64,000 bases of DNA, from contig CAVPVB010000023.1 of the NCBI GenBank assembly GCA_963709085.1, forward strand, positions 4,035-68,034, in the 5' to 3' direction. Source of the DNA: Rhodovastum sp963709085 (GTDB lineage Bacteria; Pseudomonadota; Alphaproteobacteria; Acetobacterales; Acetobacteraceae). The first letter of the stretch is position 1. Each line of letters starts with the position of its first letter. Positions 29,113-38,988 of this stretch are shown here, piece by piece. The notes below the pieces were generated by a model. It searched no databases. It had not been told where the DNA came from and was given only the letters and a program-made list of their open reading frames with translations. A program made the position numbers and the translations under genes.

Positions 29113-29564
29113 ACTCCAGGCAGCACAGCCTTTATACGGCCCTCAAGGCGTTCGGCAGGATTATCAAAACCATGTTCATCCTGCGCTACATTGATGATGT
29201 CGAACTGCGTATGCAGATCGAGAACCTTCTCAACAGGATCGAACTTGGCAATCGGTTCACCCGCGCGATCGCCGTCGGCAATCCGCGTGAGTTCAGCGCC
29301 GGAGACAAGGAAGAGCAGGAGATCGCCGAAACTTGCAACCGCCTCATCAAGAATGCCATCGTTTGCTGGAATTACCTGCTGCTCGAGCATCGCCTTAACC
29401 AAGCCTCCACCGATGAGATCAAAGCAGAAATCCGAGCTGCCGTAGCCAACCACTCCGTCATCTCATGGGGTCACGTCAACCTACTCGGGGAGTACGACTT
29501 CTCCGATGAAAAGCTCCGGGATTCGGTCGGCATTCCACCCCCAAAATTCGTCCCTAAATCGTAA

Positions 29565-29852
29565 ACCAAAATGAGAGGACAACAATCCACATAAACGGCG
29601 GATTTCCGGGCCTTCCGGGCATGGCCATGTCGCTTTACGTACCTTTGAGCAAACCAACCCCATGCACCATTAAATGCTTCAGCAGCCGAACGAATTAACG
29701 AGTCAACCTGCGCTGCTGAACGCTTTAATGGTGCTGCTGAACGAATTAACCGTAAGCTGACAGACAAGTTGGAAAAACAACAGGCTAACCCTTATCATAA
29801 ACACGCGAGAAGGAGCATTATCAAGTCTTATACGTCGTGGTAGGTCTCCCCC
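29565..29852. other. Gap: right end of the Tn3-family transposon and repeat array
   Basis: It holds the right inverted repeat of the transposon (to 29661) and then an AT-rich stretch with a four-copy repeat array (29666-29752) in front of the tyrosine recombinase gene. No gene is supported. Confidence 0.6.
29666..29752. repeat. Four-copy repeat array upstream of the tyrosine recombinase
   Basis: The unit GCTGCTGAACG-N-WTTAAY occurs directly at 29712-29732 and 29733-29752, in a variant form at 29682-29700 (GCAGCCGAACGAATTAACG), and inverted at 29666-29686 (ACCATTAAATGCTTCAGCAG). The outer inverted copy and the third copy form an imperfect palindrome. Position, spacing and AT-richness suggest recombinase-binding arms or a crossover site. 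Confidence 0.7.
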
Positions 29853-30822
29853 ATGCCAGGTTCGTTCACCGAAGCCCGCAAGCGGCAGATGGCCCGCCTG
29901 CAGGGCGCCAAGCCGCCGACCGCCCGCGCCGCCATGGCGCTGGCGAAGTCCCAGGCCTACCAGGACGCCGCCGATGCCTCGGCAACGCTGCGGGCCTATG
30001 CGGCCGACCTCGCCAACTTCGAGGCCTGGTGCGGCAAGCACGGCTTCCAGGCGATGCCGGCCACGCCGGAGATCGTCGGCGCCTATCTGGCCGCCGCCGG
30101 CGAAGGCTACGCCATGCCGACCCTGCGCCGGCGGGTCGCCGCCATCGCGCGCGCCTGCGGCGTCGCCGGCCATCCGCTCGACACCAAACACCCGGCGATC
30201 CGCGAGACGCTCCGCGGCATCGGCCGCAAGCACGGCACGCCCGCGCGGCGCGCGGCGGCCCTGACCACGGCCGAGATCCGGAAGCTGAGCCGGGCCTGCG
30301 GCACCACGCTCGCCGGCGCCCGCGACCGGGCGCTGTTCCTGATCGGCTTCGCCGGCGCGCTGCGCCGCTCCGAACTGGTCGGGCTGGACGTGGAGCACGT
30401 GACCTGGACCGGCGAAGGCCTGAAGCTGCTGATCGAGCGCTCCAAGACCGACACGGAAGGCGAAGGCGCCGAGATCGCCATTCCGCGCGGCCGAGCCGAG
30501 GAAACCTGCCCGGTCACGGCGCTGCAGGCCTGGCTGACGGCGGCCGAAATCACCGCCGGCCCGCTGTTCCGCAAGGTCAACCGCGGCGGCGCGGTCGAGA
30601 CGGCCCGGCTGAGCACGGACGCCGTGCGCCAGATCCTGCTGAAGCGCGCCGCCGAGGCCGGGCTGAAGGGCACGTTGGCCGAGCCGGTCAGCCCGCATGG
30701 CCTGCGCGCCGGGTTCGTGACGACGGCCTACCGCAACGGCGTGCCGGACGAGGAGATCATGGGTCACACACGGCATCGCAGCCTGACCACCATGCGCAGC
30801 TACGTCCGGCGCGCCAAGCTCA

Positions 30823-31747
30823 GAGTCCGTTGGGAAAGGGGTTCCAAGTTGATCGCAACCGACTGTAGAATTGGGCAGTTTGTATAGGGCGGTTGGCGGG
30901 CGTATCGATGGTGTGGACTGGCGAAAATCGCGGTCGCTATGACCGGCGTGGTCAAAGATATCCGAGTGACCTGACGAACGAGGAGTGGGCGGTTTTGCAG
31001 CCACTTCTGCCGGTTCCGCAGGGGCGCGGTCGTCCGCGAGGAGCATCTTCTGCGCGAGGTCATGAACGGGATTCGTTATGTCTTGCGCTATGGCATCCCA
31101 TGGGACGCCATGCCCAAGGACCTGCCGCCGTCGAGCATCTGCTACGACTACTGGCGGCTCCTGACCGACGGCGGCCACATGGAGCAGATCAACCATCGCC
31201 TGGTGATGATGGACCGCGAAAAGGCGGGCCGGGAAGCGAGCCCGACACTGGCGATCATCGATGCCCAATCGGTCAAATGCGACGCTCCGAAAGGCGAGCG
31301 TGGATACGATGCTGGCAAGAAAGTGCTTGGACGCAAGCGCCATATTGCAGTGGACTGCGACGGGCGCCTGCTGGCAGTGAAGATCACGCCGCCGATGTTC
31401 AGGATCAGGACGGCGGCATCCCGCTGGTCATGCGGCTGTTGCGGGTTTGCCCGTGGATAGTGACCGTGGTGGTCGATGGCGGCTACAAGACGCGGTTCAT
31501 CGACTATGTGCAGCAGGTCAAGAACCGTGTTGTCGAAGTTGTCAAACGCCCCGATTTCGCCAAAGGCTTCGTGCTCCTGCCAAAGAGGTGGCGAGTTGAG
31601 CAAACCATCGGGGCGCTGACTGTCTCACGCCGCCTGAAGATCGATTATGAAACCCTGCCACACGTGTCCGCCGCCGCAATGCTCTTCGCTTCCATTACTC
31701 GGCTGCTCGCGTCCATAACTATGGCATGACCCTTTCCCAACGGACTC
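30823..31747 (+). mobile_element. IS5-family insertion sequence (IS427-like group)
   Basis: A 925-bp element with ends GAGTCCGTTGGGAAAGGG (30823) and the inverted copy CCCTTTCCCAACGGACTC (to 31747), an 18-bp perfect match. TCA is duplicated on both sides (30820-30822 and 31748-31750), the short TNA-type target known for this group. Confidence 0.9.
30908..31729 (+). CDS. IS5-family transposase, two frame changes
   Basis: The first part (MVWTGENRGRYDRRGQRYPS, DLTNEEWAVLQPLLP) and the second (MNGIRYVLRYGIPWDAMPKD) are in different frames, joined near 31045; in IS427-type elements such a joint can be programmed. The catalytic part has SPTLAIIDAQSVKCDAP (Asp), VTVVVDGGYKTRFIDY (Asp) and RWRVEQTIGALTVSRRL (Glu). 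A second break, apparently a missing base, lies near 31395 and is likely a true mutation or error. Confidence 0.85.
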   Translation: MVWTGENRGRYDRRGQRYPSDLTNEEWAVLQPLLPVPQGRGRPRGASSARGHERDSLCLALWHPMGRHAQGPAAVEHLLRLLAAPDRRRPHGADQPSPGDDGPRKGGPGSEPDTGDHRCPIGQMRRSERRAWIRCWQESAWTQAPYCSGLRRAPAGSEDHAADVQDQDGGIPLVMRLLRVCPWIVTVVVDGGYKTRFIDYVQQVKNRVVEVVKRPDFAKGFVLLPKRWRVEQTIGALTVSRRLKIDYETLPHVSAAAMLFASITRLLASITMA

Positions 31748-31785
31748 TCAGCCACACAAGTCCGGCTGGCAAAGTCGGGCTGTGA

Positions 31786-32106
31786 TCGGCAGTCGTGAAG
31801 CCGGTGCCTCGGAAGGTAAGAACATGCCCGACAGGTTGTGTCGGAATGACACACTATGGGGCAACCTGCTGCAAGAGGGTTTCCGAACATCTTCATCTGT
31901 TGGAACGAACACGCCTGTGCCGCAAAGGTGGACCGCGTCTGGAAGCACCGACTGATGAGACTGTTCCGAGCTGGACTCCGAGATCGAATACAAGGCCGTC
32001 TGGGGCTCGTGCTTCGACCCCATCTGTTAAATCAGGCCGTCGCGTTCGTTCTGCCCGCGATAGCGAATGGTGGTGATTTTACGTGGCCCAGTGATACGGT
32101 CCCGAT
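31786..32106. other. Gap between the recombinase and the helicase gene
   Basis: No gene is supported. A short palindrome TGTGTC-ggaat-GACACA lies at 31837-31853. The helicase promoter should lie near the 3' end of this gap, where the AT content rises (32040-32106), but no clear -35/-10 pair stands out. Confidence 0.4.
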
Positions 32107-35100
32107 GTGATAGCATTTGAGAACATTCAGCCGGGTGCGCGCCTGCGGGGGCTCGATGCAGCGGGCACCGCCGAGATTGTCCAGGTCGCGCGGTTCGGCG
32201 CCGACGCGGTCAATATCGTCTATCAGGGTGAACGGGCGGGTCGCTGAACGGCTGGTCTACCGCGGCGAGGAAACCGGATTCGAGATGGTCGAGGCAGGGC
32301 CGGGCCTACGCGTTTCGACGCCGACGGCGGGCTGCTGCGTCTGGCCTCGGAGGCCTACAGGCTCCGGCTGGCGCACCTCTTCGATCCCTATCTCGCCATC
32401 AGCGCCTCCCAGATCGAGGCGCTGCCGCACCAGATCACCGCCGTCTATGGCGAGATGCTGCCGCGCCAGCCGCTGCGGTTCCTGCTCGCCGACGATCCCG
32501 GCGCCGGCAAGACCATCATGGCCGGGCCTGCTCATCAAGGAACTGCTGATCCGCGGCGACCTGGAACGCTGCCTGATCGTCGCGCCCGGCAGCCTGGTCG
32601 AGCAGTGGCAGGACGAGCTGGCCGAGAAGTTCGGCCTCGAGCTTCGATCTCCTGACCCGCGACCAGATCGAGACCTCGCGTCACCGGCAATCCCTTCGCC
32701 GAGCGAAACCGGCTGATCGTTCGCCTCGACATGGCCGGCGCGCTCCGACGAGCTGAAGGCCAAGCTCGAGGCCGCGCCCGAATGGGACCTCGTCATCTGC
32801 GACGAGGCCCACCGGATGGCGGCCTCCTATTTCGGCGGCGAGGTCAAGGAGACGCGGCGGCTACAAGCTCGGCAAGCTGCTCGGCACCCGCACCCGCAAC
32901 CTCCTGCTGATGTCGGCCACGCCGCACAACGGCAAGGAAGCGGACTTCCAGCTTTTCATGGGGCTCCTGGACGCCGACCGTTTCGAGGGGCGGTTCCGCG
33001 AGGGCATCCACAAGGCCGACGTGTCCGACATGATGCGGCGGCTGACCAAGGAGGAGCTGCTACCGCTTCGACGGCACGCCGCTCTTCCCCGAGCGCCGCG
33101 CCTACACGGCGAGCTACGAGCTCTCCGCCGGCAGAGGCCGACCTCTACCAGGCGGTCACCGACTACGTCCGCGAGGAGATGAACCGGGCGGACCGCTCCG
33201 GCGACGGCAAGCGGCGCAACAACGTCGGCTTCGCGCTGCAGATCCTGCAGCGCCGGCTGGCCTCATCGCCGGCGGCCATCTACCGCTCGCTCGAACGCCG
33301 CCGCAAGCGGCTGGAGGAGCGGCTGCGAGAGGAGCGCGGCTGCGCCAGGGCCGGCGCCGCGCCGCTGTCCGCGCGCCGGCGCTGCCGAGCCGACGATGCC
33401 CGACGATCTCGAGGAGGCCCCCGGCGACGAGGCGCGAGGCAGCTCGAAGAGCAGATCGTCGACCAGGCCACCGCCGCGCACGACGCTCGCCGAGCTTGCA
33501 GGCCGAGATCGACATCCTGCAGGACCTCGAAGCAACGGCGCTCGCGTGCTCAAGCTCTCGGGCCAGGATGCCAAGTGGCAGCGAGCTCGAATCGCATCCT
33601 GGACGACCCGACTGATGCTCGACGCCGCGACGGGCATGCGGCGGAAGCTCATCATCTTCACCGAGCCGAAGGACACGCTCGAGTACCTGCAGCAGAAGAT
33701 CGCGCGCCCGCCTCGGCGAGCCCGAGGCGGTGGTGGTGATCCACGGCGGCGTCGCGCGCGAAGCCCGCCGCGCGGCCATCGCCGCGTTCAACACCGACCC
33801 GGTCGTGCGCGTGCATGATCGCCAACGACGCCGCCGGCGAGGGCGTGAACCTCCAGCGCGGCGCGCATCTGATGGTCAACTACGACCTGCCCTGGAACCC
33901 GAACCGGCTGGAGCAGCGCTTCGGCCGCATCCACCGCATCGGCCAGACCGAGGTCTGCCACCTCTGGAACCTCTGCGCCGCCAACACCCGCGAGGGCGAG
34001 GTCTATCGCCGCCTCCTCGAAAAGCTGGAAGAGGCGCGCGAGGCGCTCGGCGGCAAGGTCTACGACGTGCTGGGCGAGCTCTTCGAAGGCCACGCGCTGC
34101 GCGACCTGCTGGTCGACGCGATCCGCTACGGCGACCGGCCGGAGACGAAGGCCGAGCTGTTCCGCAAGGTCGACGGCGCGGTCGACGTCGGCGCCATCGA
34201 GACGCCTGGTCGCCGAGCGCAAGCTGACCTCGGAGGGCATGGACCCGAACGCCGTCGCGGCGATCCGCGAGGAGATGGAGCGGGCCCAGGCGCGGCGCCT
34301 GCAACCCCACTTCATCGGCGCCTTCTTCCGCGAGGCTTTCACGCTGCTCGGCGGCCGCATCGCCGAACGCGAGAGGGGCCGGTTCGAGATCCGCGCGTCC
34401 CCGCCGATCCTGAAGGACCGCGACCGGCTGATCGGCCGCGGCGATCCCGTGCTCGACCGCTATGCCCGCGTCACCTTCGACAAGGCCCGGGTGGTGGGCA
34501 AGCCGCAGGCCGAATTGCTCGCGCCCGGCCATCCGCTGCTGGATGCCGCTGGTGGACGTGGTGCTGGAGCGGTTCCAGCCGCTGCTGCAGCCAGGGCGCG
34601 GTGCTGGTGGACGATGCCGATGAGGGCACGGACCCGCGGCTGCTGGTCTATCTCGAACATGCCGATCCGCGACGGCCGGACGGTCAGATCCGGCGAGCCG
34701 CGCGTGATCTCGCAGCGGCTGCAATTCATCCATCTGCGGAGGACGGTTCGGCCGTCGATGGCGGCTCGGCCCCCTATCTGGATTATCGCCCGATCACGGC
34801 GGAGGAACGGGCGCTGGTCGCCGACGCGCTCGACCGCGCCCTGGCTCGCCGGCCGGGGTCGAGCAGCGCGCGCTGGCCTACGCCATCGCCAACCTGGTGC
34901 CCGCAGCATCTGGCCGAAGTGAAGCGCGCCGGCTCGCCGAAATCGACAAGGTCGAGCGCGAGGTGCGGGCGCGGCTCAACCGCGAGATCAACTACTGGGA
35001 TGCCCGTGCCGCCCGACTGCGCGAGGAGGAGCGCGCCGGCAAGGAGCAGCGGATCAACGCCGGCAACGCCGAGGCCACCGCGCAGCGCCTGGTCGAACGC

Positions 35101-35643
35101 CTGCACGCGCGTCAGGCGGATCTGGATCGCGAGCGGCAGATCACCGCATTGCCGCCGGTGCTGAAGGGGGCGGCGCTGGTGGTCCCGAAGGGGCTGCTGC
35201 TGGCGCCGCCGGCCCGCGACCGCCAGCCGCCCGCGCCGCCGGTTTCTCCGAGGACCCGGCATCCCGCGCCGAGATCGAGCGGCTGGCCATGGCGGCGGTG
35301 ATGGCGGCCGAGCGGGCGCTCGGCAACAACCCCCGCGACGTGTCGGCCGAAAAGAAGGGATGGGACATCGAGAGCCGGGACCCGCGCGCCGGCCGTCTGC
35401 GCTTCATCGAGGTGAAGGGGCGGCAGGCCGACGGCCGCGAGGTGATCCTGACGAAGAACGAAATCCTGGCCTCGCTGAACGCGCCCGAGGCATTTATCCT
35501 CGCCATCGTGCAGGTCGAGGCCGGGTTTGCGCGGCCAGCCGGCCTATGTGCGGCGGTTCTTCACCCGCGAGCTGGGCTTCGCGGAGACGGCGGTGGTGTT
35601 CGATGTTGCCGACCTGCTATCGCTCGCGGCCACGGCGGGGTGA
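32107..35643 (+). CDS. SNF2-type helicase with C-terminal DUF3883 domain, many frameshifts
   Basis: The reconstructed protein is about 1175 residues from a GTG start (FENIQPGARLRGLD). Helicase motifs: I LLADDPGAGKTIMAG (residue about 130), II DLVICDEAHRM (about 230), III LLLMSATPHNGKEADF, VI NRLEQRFGRIHRIGQTEV (about 605). The DUF3883 domain (GWDIESRDP, LRFIEVKGRQADGREVILTK) is at 35280-35600; such domains resemble nucleases or DNA-binding modules. More than a dozen single-base frameshifts, mostly insertions, break the frame. Resembles DrmD-type helicases of DISARM and helicases next to DUF1156/DUF499 genes. It probably tracks on DNA in a modification-based defence system with the methyltransferase and ATPase downstream. 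Confidence 0.85.
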
Positions 35644-35728
35644 AACTGCCGGCGTGCAGGATACCGGTGCGTGCCATGGCCCCTGATCCGATGGTGATGA
35701 TGCCTTCCGCGCCGCGGACCCGTCGCCC

Positions 35729-36169
35729 GTGACGAGGCGGCAAGGCAACCGGCCGGACCGGCGGGTCGCGCGGGCTGGATCGATCGATGCCGCGACGCTC
35801 ACGGCGCTGGCCGATCAGCTTCGCTATGTCGGCAGCGGCCTGCACAAGCTCCGCCCCGGCGATTACGGCTTCGTGCCGTCCCACAATCCGCGCCCCTCGA
35901 AGTCGCCATGCGACCAGGTGCGGCCGGTGCGGCGCGACGAGGCGGCCCGCCTGTTCCGGGAGGGCCTGGCCCGCGGCATGGTCAGCGCGTTTGCCGAGGG
36001 GGGCCTGCCCAAGTATGTGTGGGCCGTGGACGGCGATGGCGAGGTGTACGAAGCCAAGACCGGGGGCGGATCGGCAACCGACTACCATGGCTATCGCCTC
36101 GGCGAGGACGAACGGGAGATGCGGCGATACGTCCTGGAGGAGTGGCAGCAGCGATGCCCGCCGGACTAG
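35729..36169 (+). CDS. Hypothetical protein inside the defence locus
   Basis: A clean 146-residue frame from a GTG at 35729, 86 bases after the helicase stop. I do not recognise it. It is basic at the N-terminus (TRRQGNRPDRRVARAG), then has a compact domain with YGFVPSHNPRPSKSPCDQ and a C-terminal VYEAKTGGGSATDYHGYRL followed by a charged helix. No signal or membrane segment is present. It overlaps the next gene by 16 bases, so the two are co-translated. Its clean frame next to the heavily frameshifted helicase is notable. Confidence 0.7.
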   Translation: MTRRQGNRPDRRVARAGSIDAATLTALADQLRYVGSGLHKLRPGDYGFVPSHNPRPSKSPCDQVRPVRRDEAARLFREGLARGMVSAFAEGGLPKYVWAVDGDGEVYEAKTGGGSATDYHGYRLGEDEREMRRYVLEEWQQRCPPD

Positions 36170-37480
36170 ACATCGGCCTTGCGCCGGAGCGGCTGGACGA
36201 GGGTTCGCCGGAAGAGCGCGCCGCCTTTGGCCTGTTCACCATTCTGGCCGGGAACACGCCGCTTACCCAGGGATTCGACCACAGCATCAATGGTTGGCGG
36301 CCCGGCCCGCTCGTTTCCGGGTATCACGCGGCGGAATGGTTCGCCTGGAACTGGTGGCGGCTGCGCTGGGAGCCACGATCGGCCGCCCCGGATTGGTGGC
36401 GTGCTCACCGCATGACCGCCATCGGCGAGGGCTATGTCTGGCCCAACCTGACCATCTTCTCCGACGGCGTCCGGACGGCGCTGATCCCGCTGCCCTCGAT
36501 GCGCCCCGATGCCAGGCCGTTCCGCTACCTGGGCGGGCTGCCGACCATCATCCCGTCGCTTCTGTTCGAGGAGGCGGTGGACAGCTTCATTCCCCAAATC
36601 GTCGCGCGTCTGCGTGACGCCGGACTGCCGGACACAAACCTGGATGCCGTCTGGCGGGATGTGCTGGCCGAACGCGCCGATCCGGAGATTGCGAAGCGCC
36701 GCCGGATCGAGGCGCTGCTGGGTCGCGATGCCGACGCCGCGGACGATACCGAAATCGAAATATTGATGGCTGATATCTTTTCGCTCGGTGAGGCGGTGGT
36801 AGACGAAGTCGCCGCCGATCGCGCCCAGGATCACTCCCAGACCGGCGCCATCCTGAGCGCCGCCGCGTTCCGGCAGATCGCCGCGACGGTTGGCACCGAC
36901 GCGGCGATCGGCGACATGGTGCCGTTGGGCACGGCAATCCACGGGCTGTTCGGCGCCGATATGCCAGCGTGGCAGGTGGGCGCTGCCGCGGCGCGTCAGC
37001 TGCGGGTGCAGGAAGCCCTTGGCAGCGACCCGGTTTCCGATTCCCGGCTCGCCCGGATGGCTGGGACGCGGGCAGATTTGCTGGCCGACCCGCCGGCGGC
37101 CAATCCGATGTCGTTCACGCTCGTCACCGGCCCGGCCACCGCCCGCATCGTGCTGCGGTCGCGCTGGCGGACCAGCCGCCGCTTCGACCTTGCCCGCCTG
37201 ATCGGCGACCGGCAGTTGGCCGGGGCGGATGGCGCGCTGTTTCCCGCAACCCGTGCCTATACCTACCGCCAGAAGTTCCAGCGGGCCTTCGCGGCCGAGT
37301 TGCTGAGCCCGTTCGAGGCCGTGGATGCCATGCTCGACGGCGACTATTCCGAAGAGGGCCAGCAGGACGTTGCCGCGCATTTCGACGTGTCGGTGATGGT
37401 GATCAACACCCAGCTCGATCAGTCATCGCCGGATCGAGCGCGGCGCCTCGGACGAGGATTTCGACGTCACCGCTGCCTGA
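36154..37480 (+). CDS. Hypothetical protein with ImmA/IrrE-like C-terminal segment
   Basis: About 442 residues from the ATG at 36154 (MPAGLDIGLAPERLDEG). The C-terminal 100 residues (AYTYRQKFQRAFAAELLSPF, then VAAHFDVSVMVINTQLD) resemble the end of ImmA/IrrE-type proteins, which have this FAAELL and VS---Q-N pattern after a zinc-protease core. No HExxH is seen where the protease site should be, so it is either a degenerate member or a look-alike. The N-terminal half (FDHSINGWRPGPLVSGYHAA, WFAWNWWRLRW) is unknown and rich in Trp. One frameshift near 37425 changes the end: corrected it reads ERGASDEDFDVTAA, stopping at 37480; uncorrected it runs to 37491. Confidence 0.6.
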
Positions 37481-37576
37481 TCTCTGTTTGACGCCCCACC
37501 GCCTCCGCGCCCCTTCTCGACAGCGACGGCCGGCGTTTCTATATTTCTACGGGAATTCTAGACCGGCGGTGCAGGT

Positions 37577-37831
37577 ATGGCTCTCAGCCTGAAAGACCCG
37601 GAGACCGACCGGCTCGCCCGCGAGGTGGCCGCGCTGACGGGCGAGACGCTGACGGATGCCGTTCGCACGGCATTGGCCGAGCGGCTGGAACGCGAGCGCC
37701 TGCGCCGCGGCGAGTTGCCAGGCCTCGCGGAGCGTCTGCGCGCCATCGGGGAGCATTGCGCCAGCCTCCCGGATTACGACACGCGGACCCCGGACGAGAT
37801 CATTGGCTACGATGAACGCGGCATGTGGTGA
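37577..37831 (+). CDS. vapB: VapB-type antitoxin
   Basis: An 84-residue protein: MALSLKDPETDRLAREVAAL, then TGETLTDAVRTALAERLE, the ribbon-helix-helix pattern of Rv0623-type VapB antitoxins. The C-terminal part (LPDYDTRTPDEIIGYDERG) is the toxin-neutralising tail. The stop overlaps the toxin start (TGATG). The dimer should bind its own promoter and the VapC toxin. An AT-rich stretch at 37535-37560 directly upstream is a good promoter candidate, so the pair is likely transcribed by itself within the defence island. Confidence 0.9.
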   Translation: MALSLKDPETDRLAREVAALTGETLTDAVRTALAERLERERLRRGELPGLAERLRAIGEHCASLPDYDTRTPDEIIGYDERGMW

Positions 37832-38244
37832 TGGTGCTCGACACCTCCGCGGTCGTCGCCATCCTGCAGCGCGAGGCCGAGGCGCCTCGCTTCGAGGCGT
37901 GCATTGCCGCGTCGCCGCGTCGCCTGCTGTCAGCCGTGACAAGGGTCGAGCTGTCCTGTGTCATCGAGGGCCGCAAGGGCGAGGCCGGCCGGACGGACCT
38001 GGACGCGCTGCTCACCGTCATGTCCGCAGAAATCGTTGGCGTGACGCCGCAGCATGCGGAACTCGCGATCACGGCGTTCCGCCGCTTCGGCAAGGGGCGG
38101 CACCGGGCCGGGCTGAACATCGGCGACTGTTTCGCCTATGCTCTGGCCAAGGCGGCCGACCTGCCCTTGCTCTTCAAGGGCGATGATTTTGTTCATACCG
38201 ACATCCGAGCGGCGGTTGCAGCAACCGGGCAGAGCGGTGGCTGA
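37831..38244 (+). CDS. vapC: VapC-type PIN-domain toxin
   Basis: A 137-residue PIN ribonuclease. Acidic active-site residues are seen in MVLDTSAVVAILQREAEA (Asp4), VTRVELSCVIEGRKG (Glu) and LNIGDCFAYALAKAADLPLL, followed by FKGDDFVHTDI. VapC toxins cut tRNA or rRNA when not bound by VapB. The ATG overlaps the vapB stop by one base. Frame and length are normal, so the module is probably functional and may stabilise the island or plasmid. Confidence 0.92.
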   Translation: MVLDTSAVVAILQREAEAPRFEACIAASPRRLLSAVTRVELSCVIEGRKGEAGRTDLDALLTVMSAEIVGVTPQHAELAITAFRRFGKGRHRAGLNIGDCFAYALAKAADLPLLFKGDDFVHTDIRAAVAATGQSGG

Positions 38245-38424
38245 TCGCTCCACCACAACCCGATGGGTGCATGCCCGAGGCGCAAGCCCTGTTCCGCCGT
38301 CGCAAGAGGCTTGCGGGCGCGCACCAATTTACCCGCGAGCCCAACTGCCATCGAACGAGAATGTGTCCCTGATGGTGCCGCGAATGAGTGAACCGCCGAC
38401 AGGTACGCTCATGCAGAGGGCCTG

Positions 38425-38976
38425 ATGATTGTTGGACGCTCCTTCGACGGGGACGATGATGATCGGACGAAATGGGATCAGCACGATGTCTACCCGCGAG
38501 CCCTGAGCATTATTGTCGACGGATGCAGGGCACATGTGCGCTTTGCCGTGAACCTGCTGGAGGTGAGCTTTCCTGCTCGCTGGCAATCCGAAGATTTTGT
38601 CTATGATCATCGTACGCTGCAAGGTGCGCATGATATTCTTGCCGCTGCATGGCGATATCGAACGGATTGCGTCCAGCCATCCCTTCCATTTCCTGGTATC
38701 CGCGATGCCAAATGGTCACTGACGGACCGATGGCTGATGTGGCTTCGCGACGAGGTGCGGTCGTGGTCCGGCGCCGTATGGCTGGTGTCACGTGTCATGA
38801 CGATCATGGCGAATCAGAATGTCGAGGCAGGCTATGAGGCAGAGGACCGCCTTGCGGAGCCGCTGTATGAGCGTTTCGCTGACGTCCCCTGGAGCGGCTG
38901 GCGCGCTTCACCAGAGACGCGAACCGGCACCACGAAAGCCCGCGTGCCTTCGGGCGGTAACAAGGCAGAGTTGTAG
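38425..38976 (+). CDS. Hypothetical protein upstream of the methyltransferase
   Basis: A 183-residue frame from the ATG at 38425. I do not recognise it. It looks soluble, with several Trp-rich segments (FPARWQSEDFVYDHRTLQGA, SLTDRWLMWLRDEVRSWSGA). It ends 12 bases before the methyltransferase start, so they are likely co-transcribed. The last 20 residues (ETRTGTTKARVPSGGNKAE) look less like folded protein and could follow a frameshift. Codon use is less GC-biased than its neighbours, hinting at separate transfer. Confidence 0.55.
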   Translation: MIVGRSFDGDDDDRTKWDQHDVYPRALSIIVDGCRAHVRFAVNLLEVSFPARWQSEDFVYDHRTLQGAHDILAAAWRYRTDCVQPSLPFPGIRDAKWSLTDRWLMWLRDEVRSWSGAVWLVSRVMTIMANQNVEAGYEAEDRLAEPLYERFADVPWSGWRASPETRTGTTKARVPSGGNKAEL

Positions 38977-38988
38977 AACCATCGTCTC

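Larger units (their letters stand above)
25162..29564 (+). pseudogene. tnpA: Tn3-family transposase TnpA, frameshifted and split by an IS4-family element
   Basis: The reconstructed protein is about 985 residues, normal for TnpA. It starts MKILNEAEQVLFDRPPQLSG. Diagnostic parts are RRFFLASDFH-DIAYVAERLG at the N-terminus and, before the insertion, ISAYTFVDERNLFWHSLVFS. After it comes QHSLYTALKAFGRIIKTMFI, with WGHVNLLGEYDFSDEKLRDS near the C-terminus. One-base frameshifts lie near 25374 and 25850. The IS4-family element (27750-29112) interrupts it between NSYSR and QHSLY; removing it with one 8-bp duplication rejoins the frame. The transposon therefore cannot move by itself. Confidence 0.9.
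24334..29661. mobile_element. Tn3-family transposon carrying a nested IS4-family element
   Basis: Ends share TTTGCTCAAAGGTACGTAAA and then GCGACA, preceded by GGGTT; the left copy starts at 24334 and the inverted right copy ends at 29660-29661. GGG at the tip and TACGTAAAG inside fit Tn3-family ends. Inside are a divergent resolvase and transposase gene with a res region between them. No cargo gene is left other than the nested IS. No matching 5-bp target duplication was found, so one flank has been rearranged. Confidence 0.85.
29853..31785 (+). pseudogene. Tyrosine recombinase/integrase, split near its end by an IS5-family element
   Basis: About 335 residues when restored. Catalytic residues are visible: the first Arg in FAGALRRSELVGLDVEH, SPHGLRAGFVTTAYR (HxxR), MGHTRHRSLTTMRSYVR with the second His and the nucleophile Tyr. 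It starts MPGSFTEARKRQMARLQG. The IS5 element (30823-31747) falls after RRAKL; removing it with one TCA gives RRAKLSHTSPAGKVGL and a stop at 31783-31785. As sequenced the reading frame continues into the IS for about 20 residues, so the tyrosine and the whole catalytic core are still encoded and the protein may remain active. Confidence 0.9.

Noticed and set aside
29703..31343. A 546-residue open frame on the minus strand
   Set aside because: It is antisense to the tyrosine recombinase and runs into the IS5 element; its composition (Arg, Ala, Gly-rich) is that of a GC-rich shadow.
36166..37380. A 404-residue open frame on the minus strand
   Set aside because: Antisense to the ImmA/IrrE-like gene; no start signal or recognisable domain.
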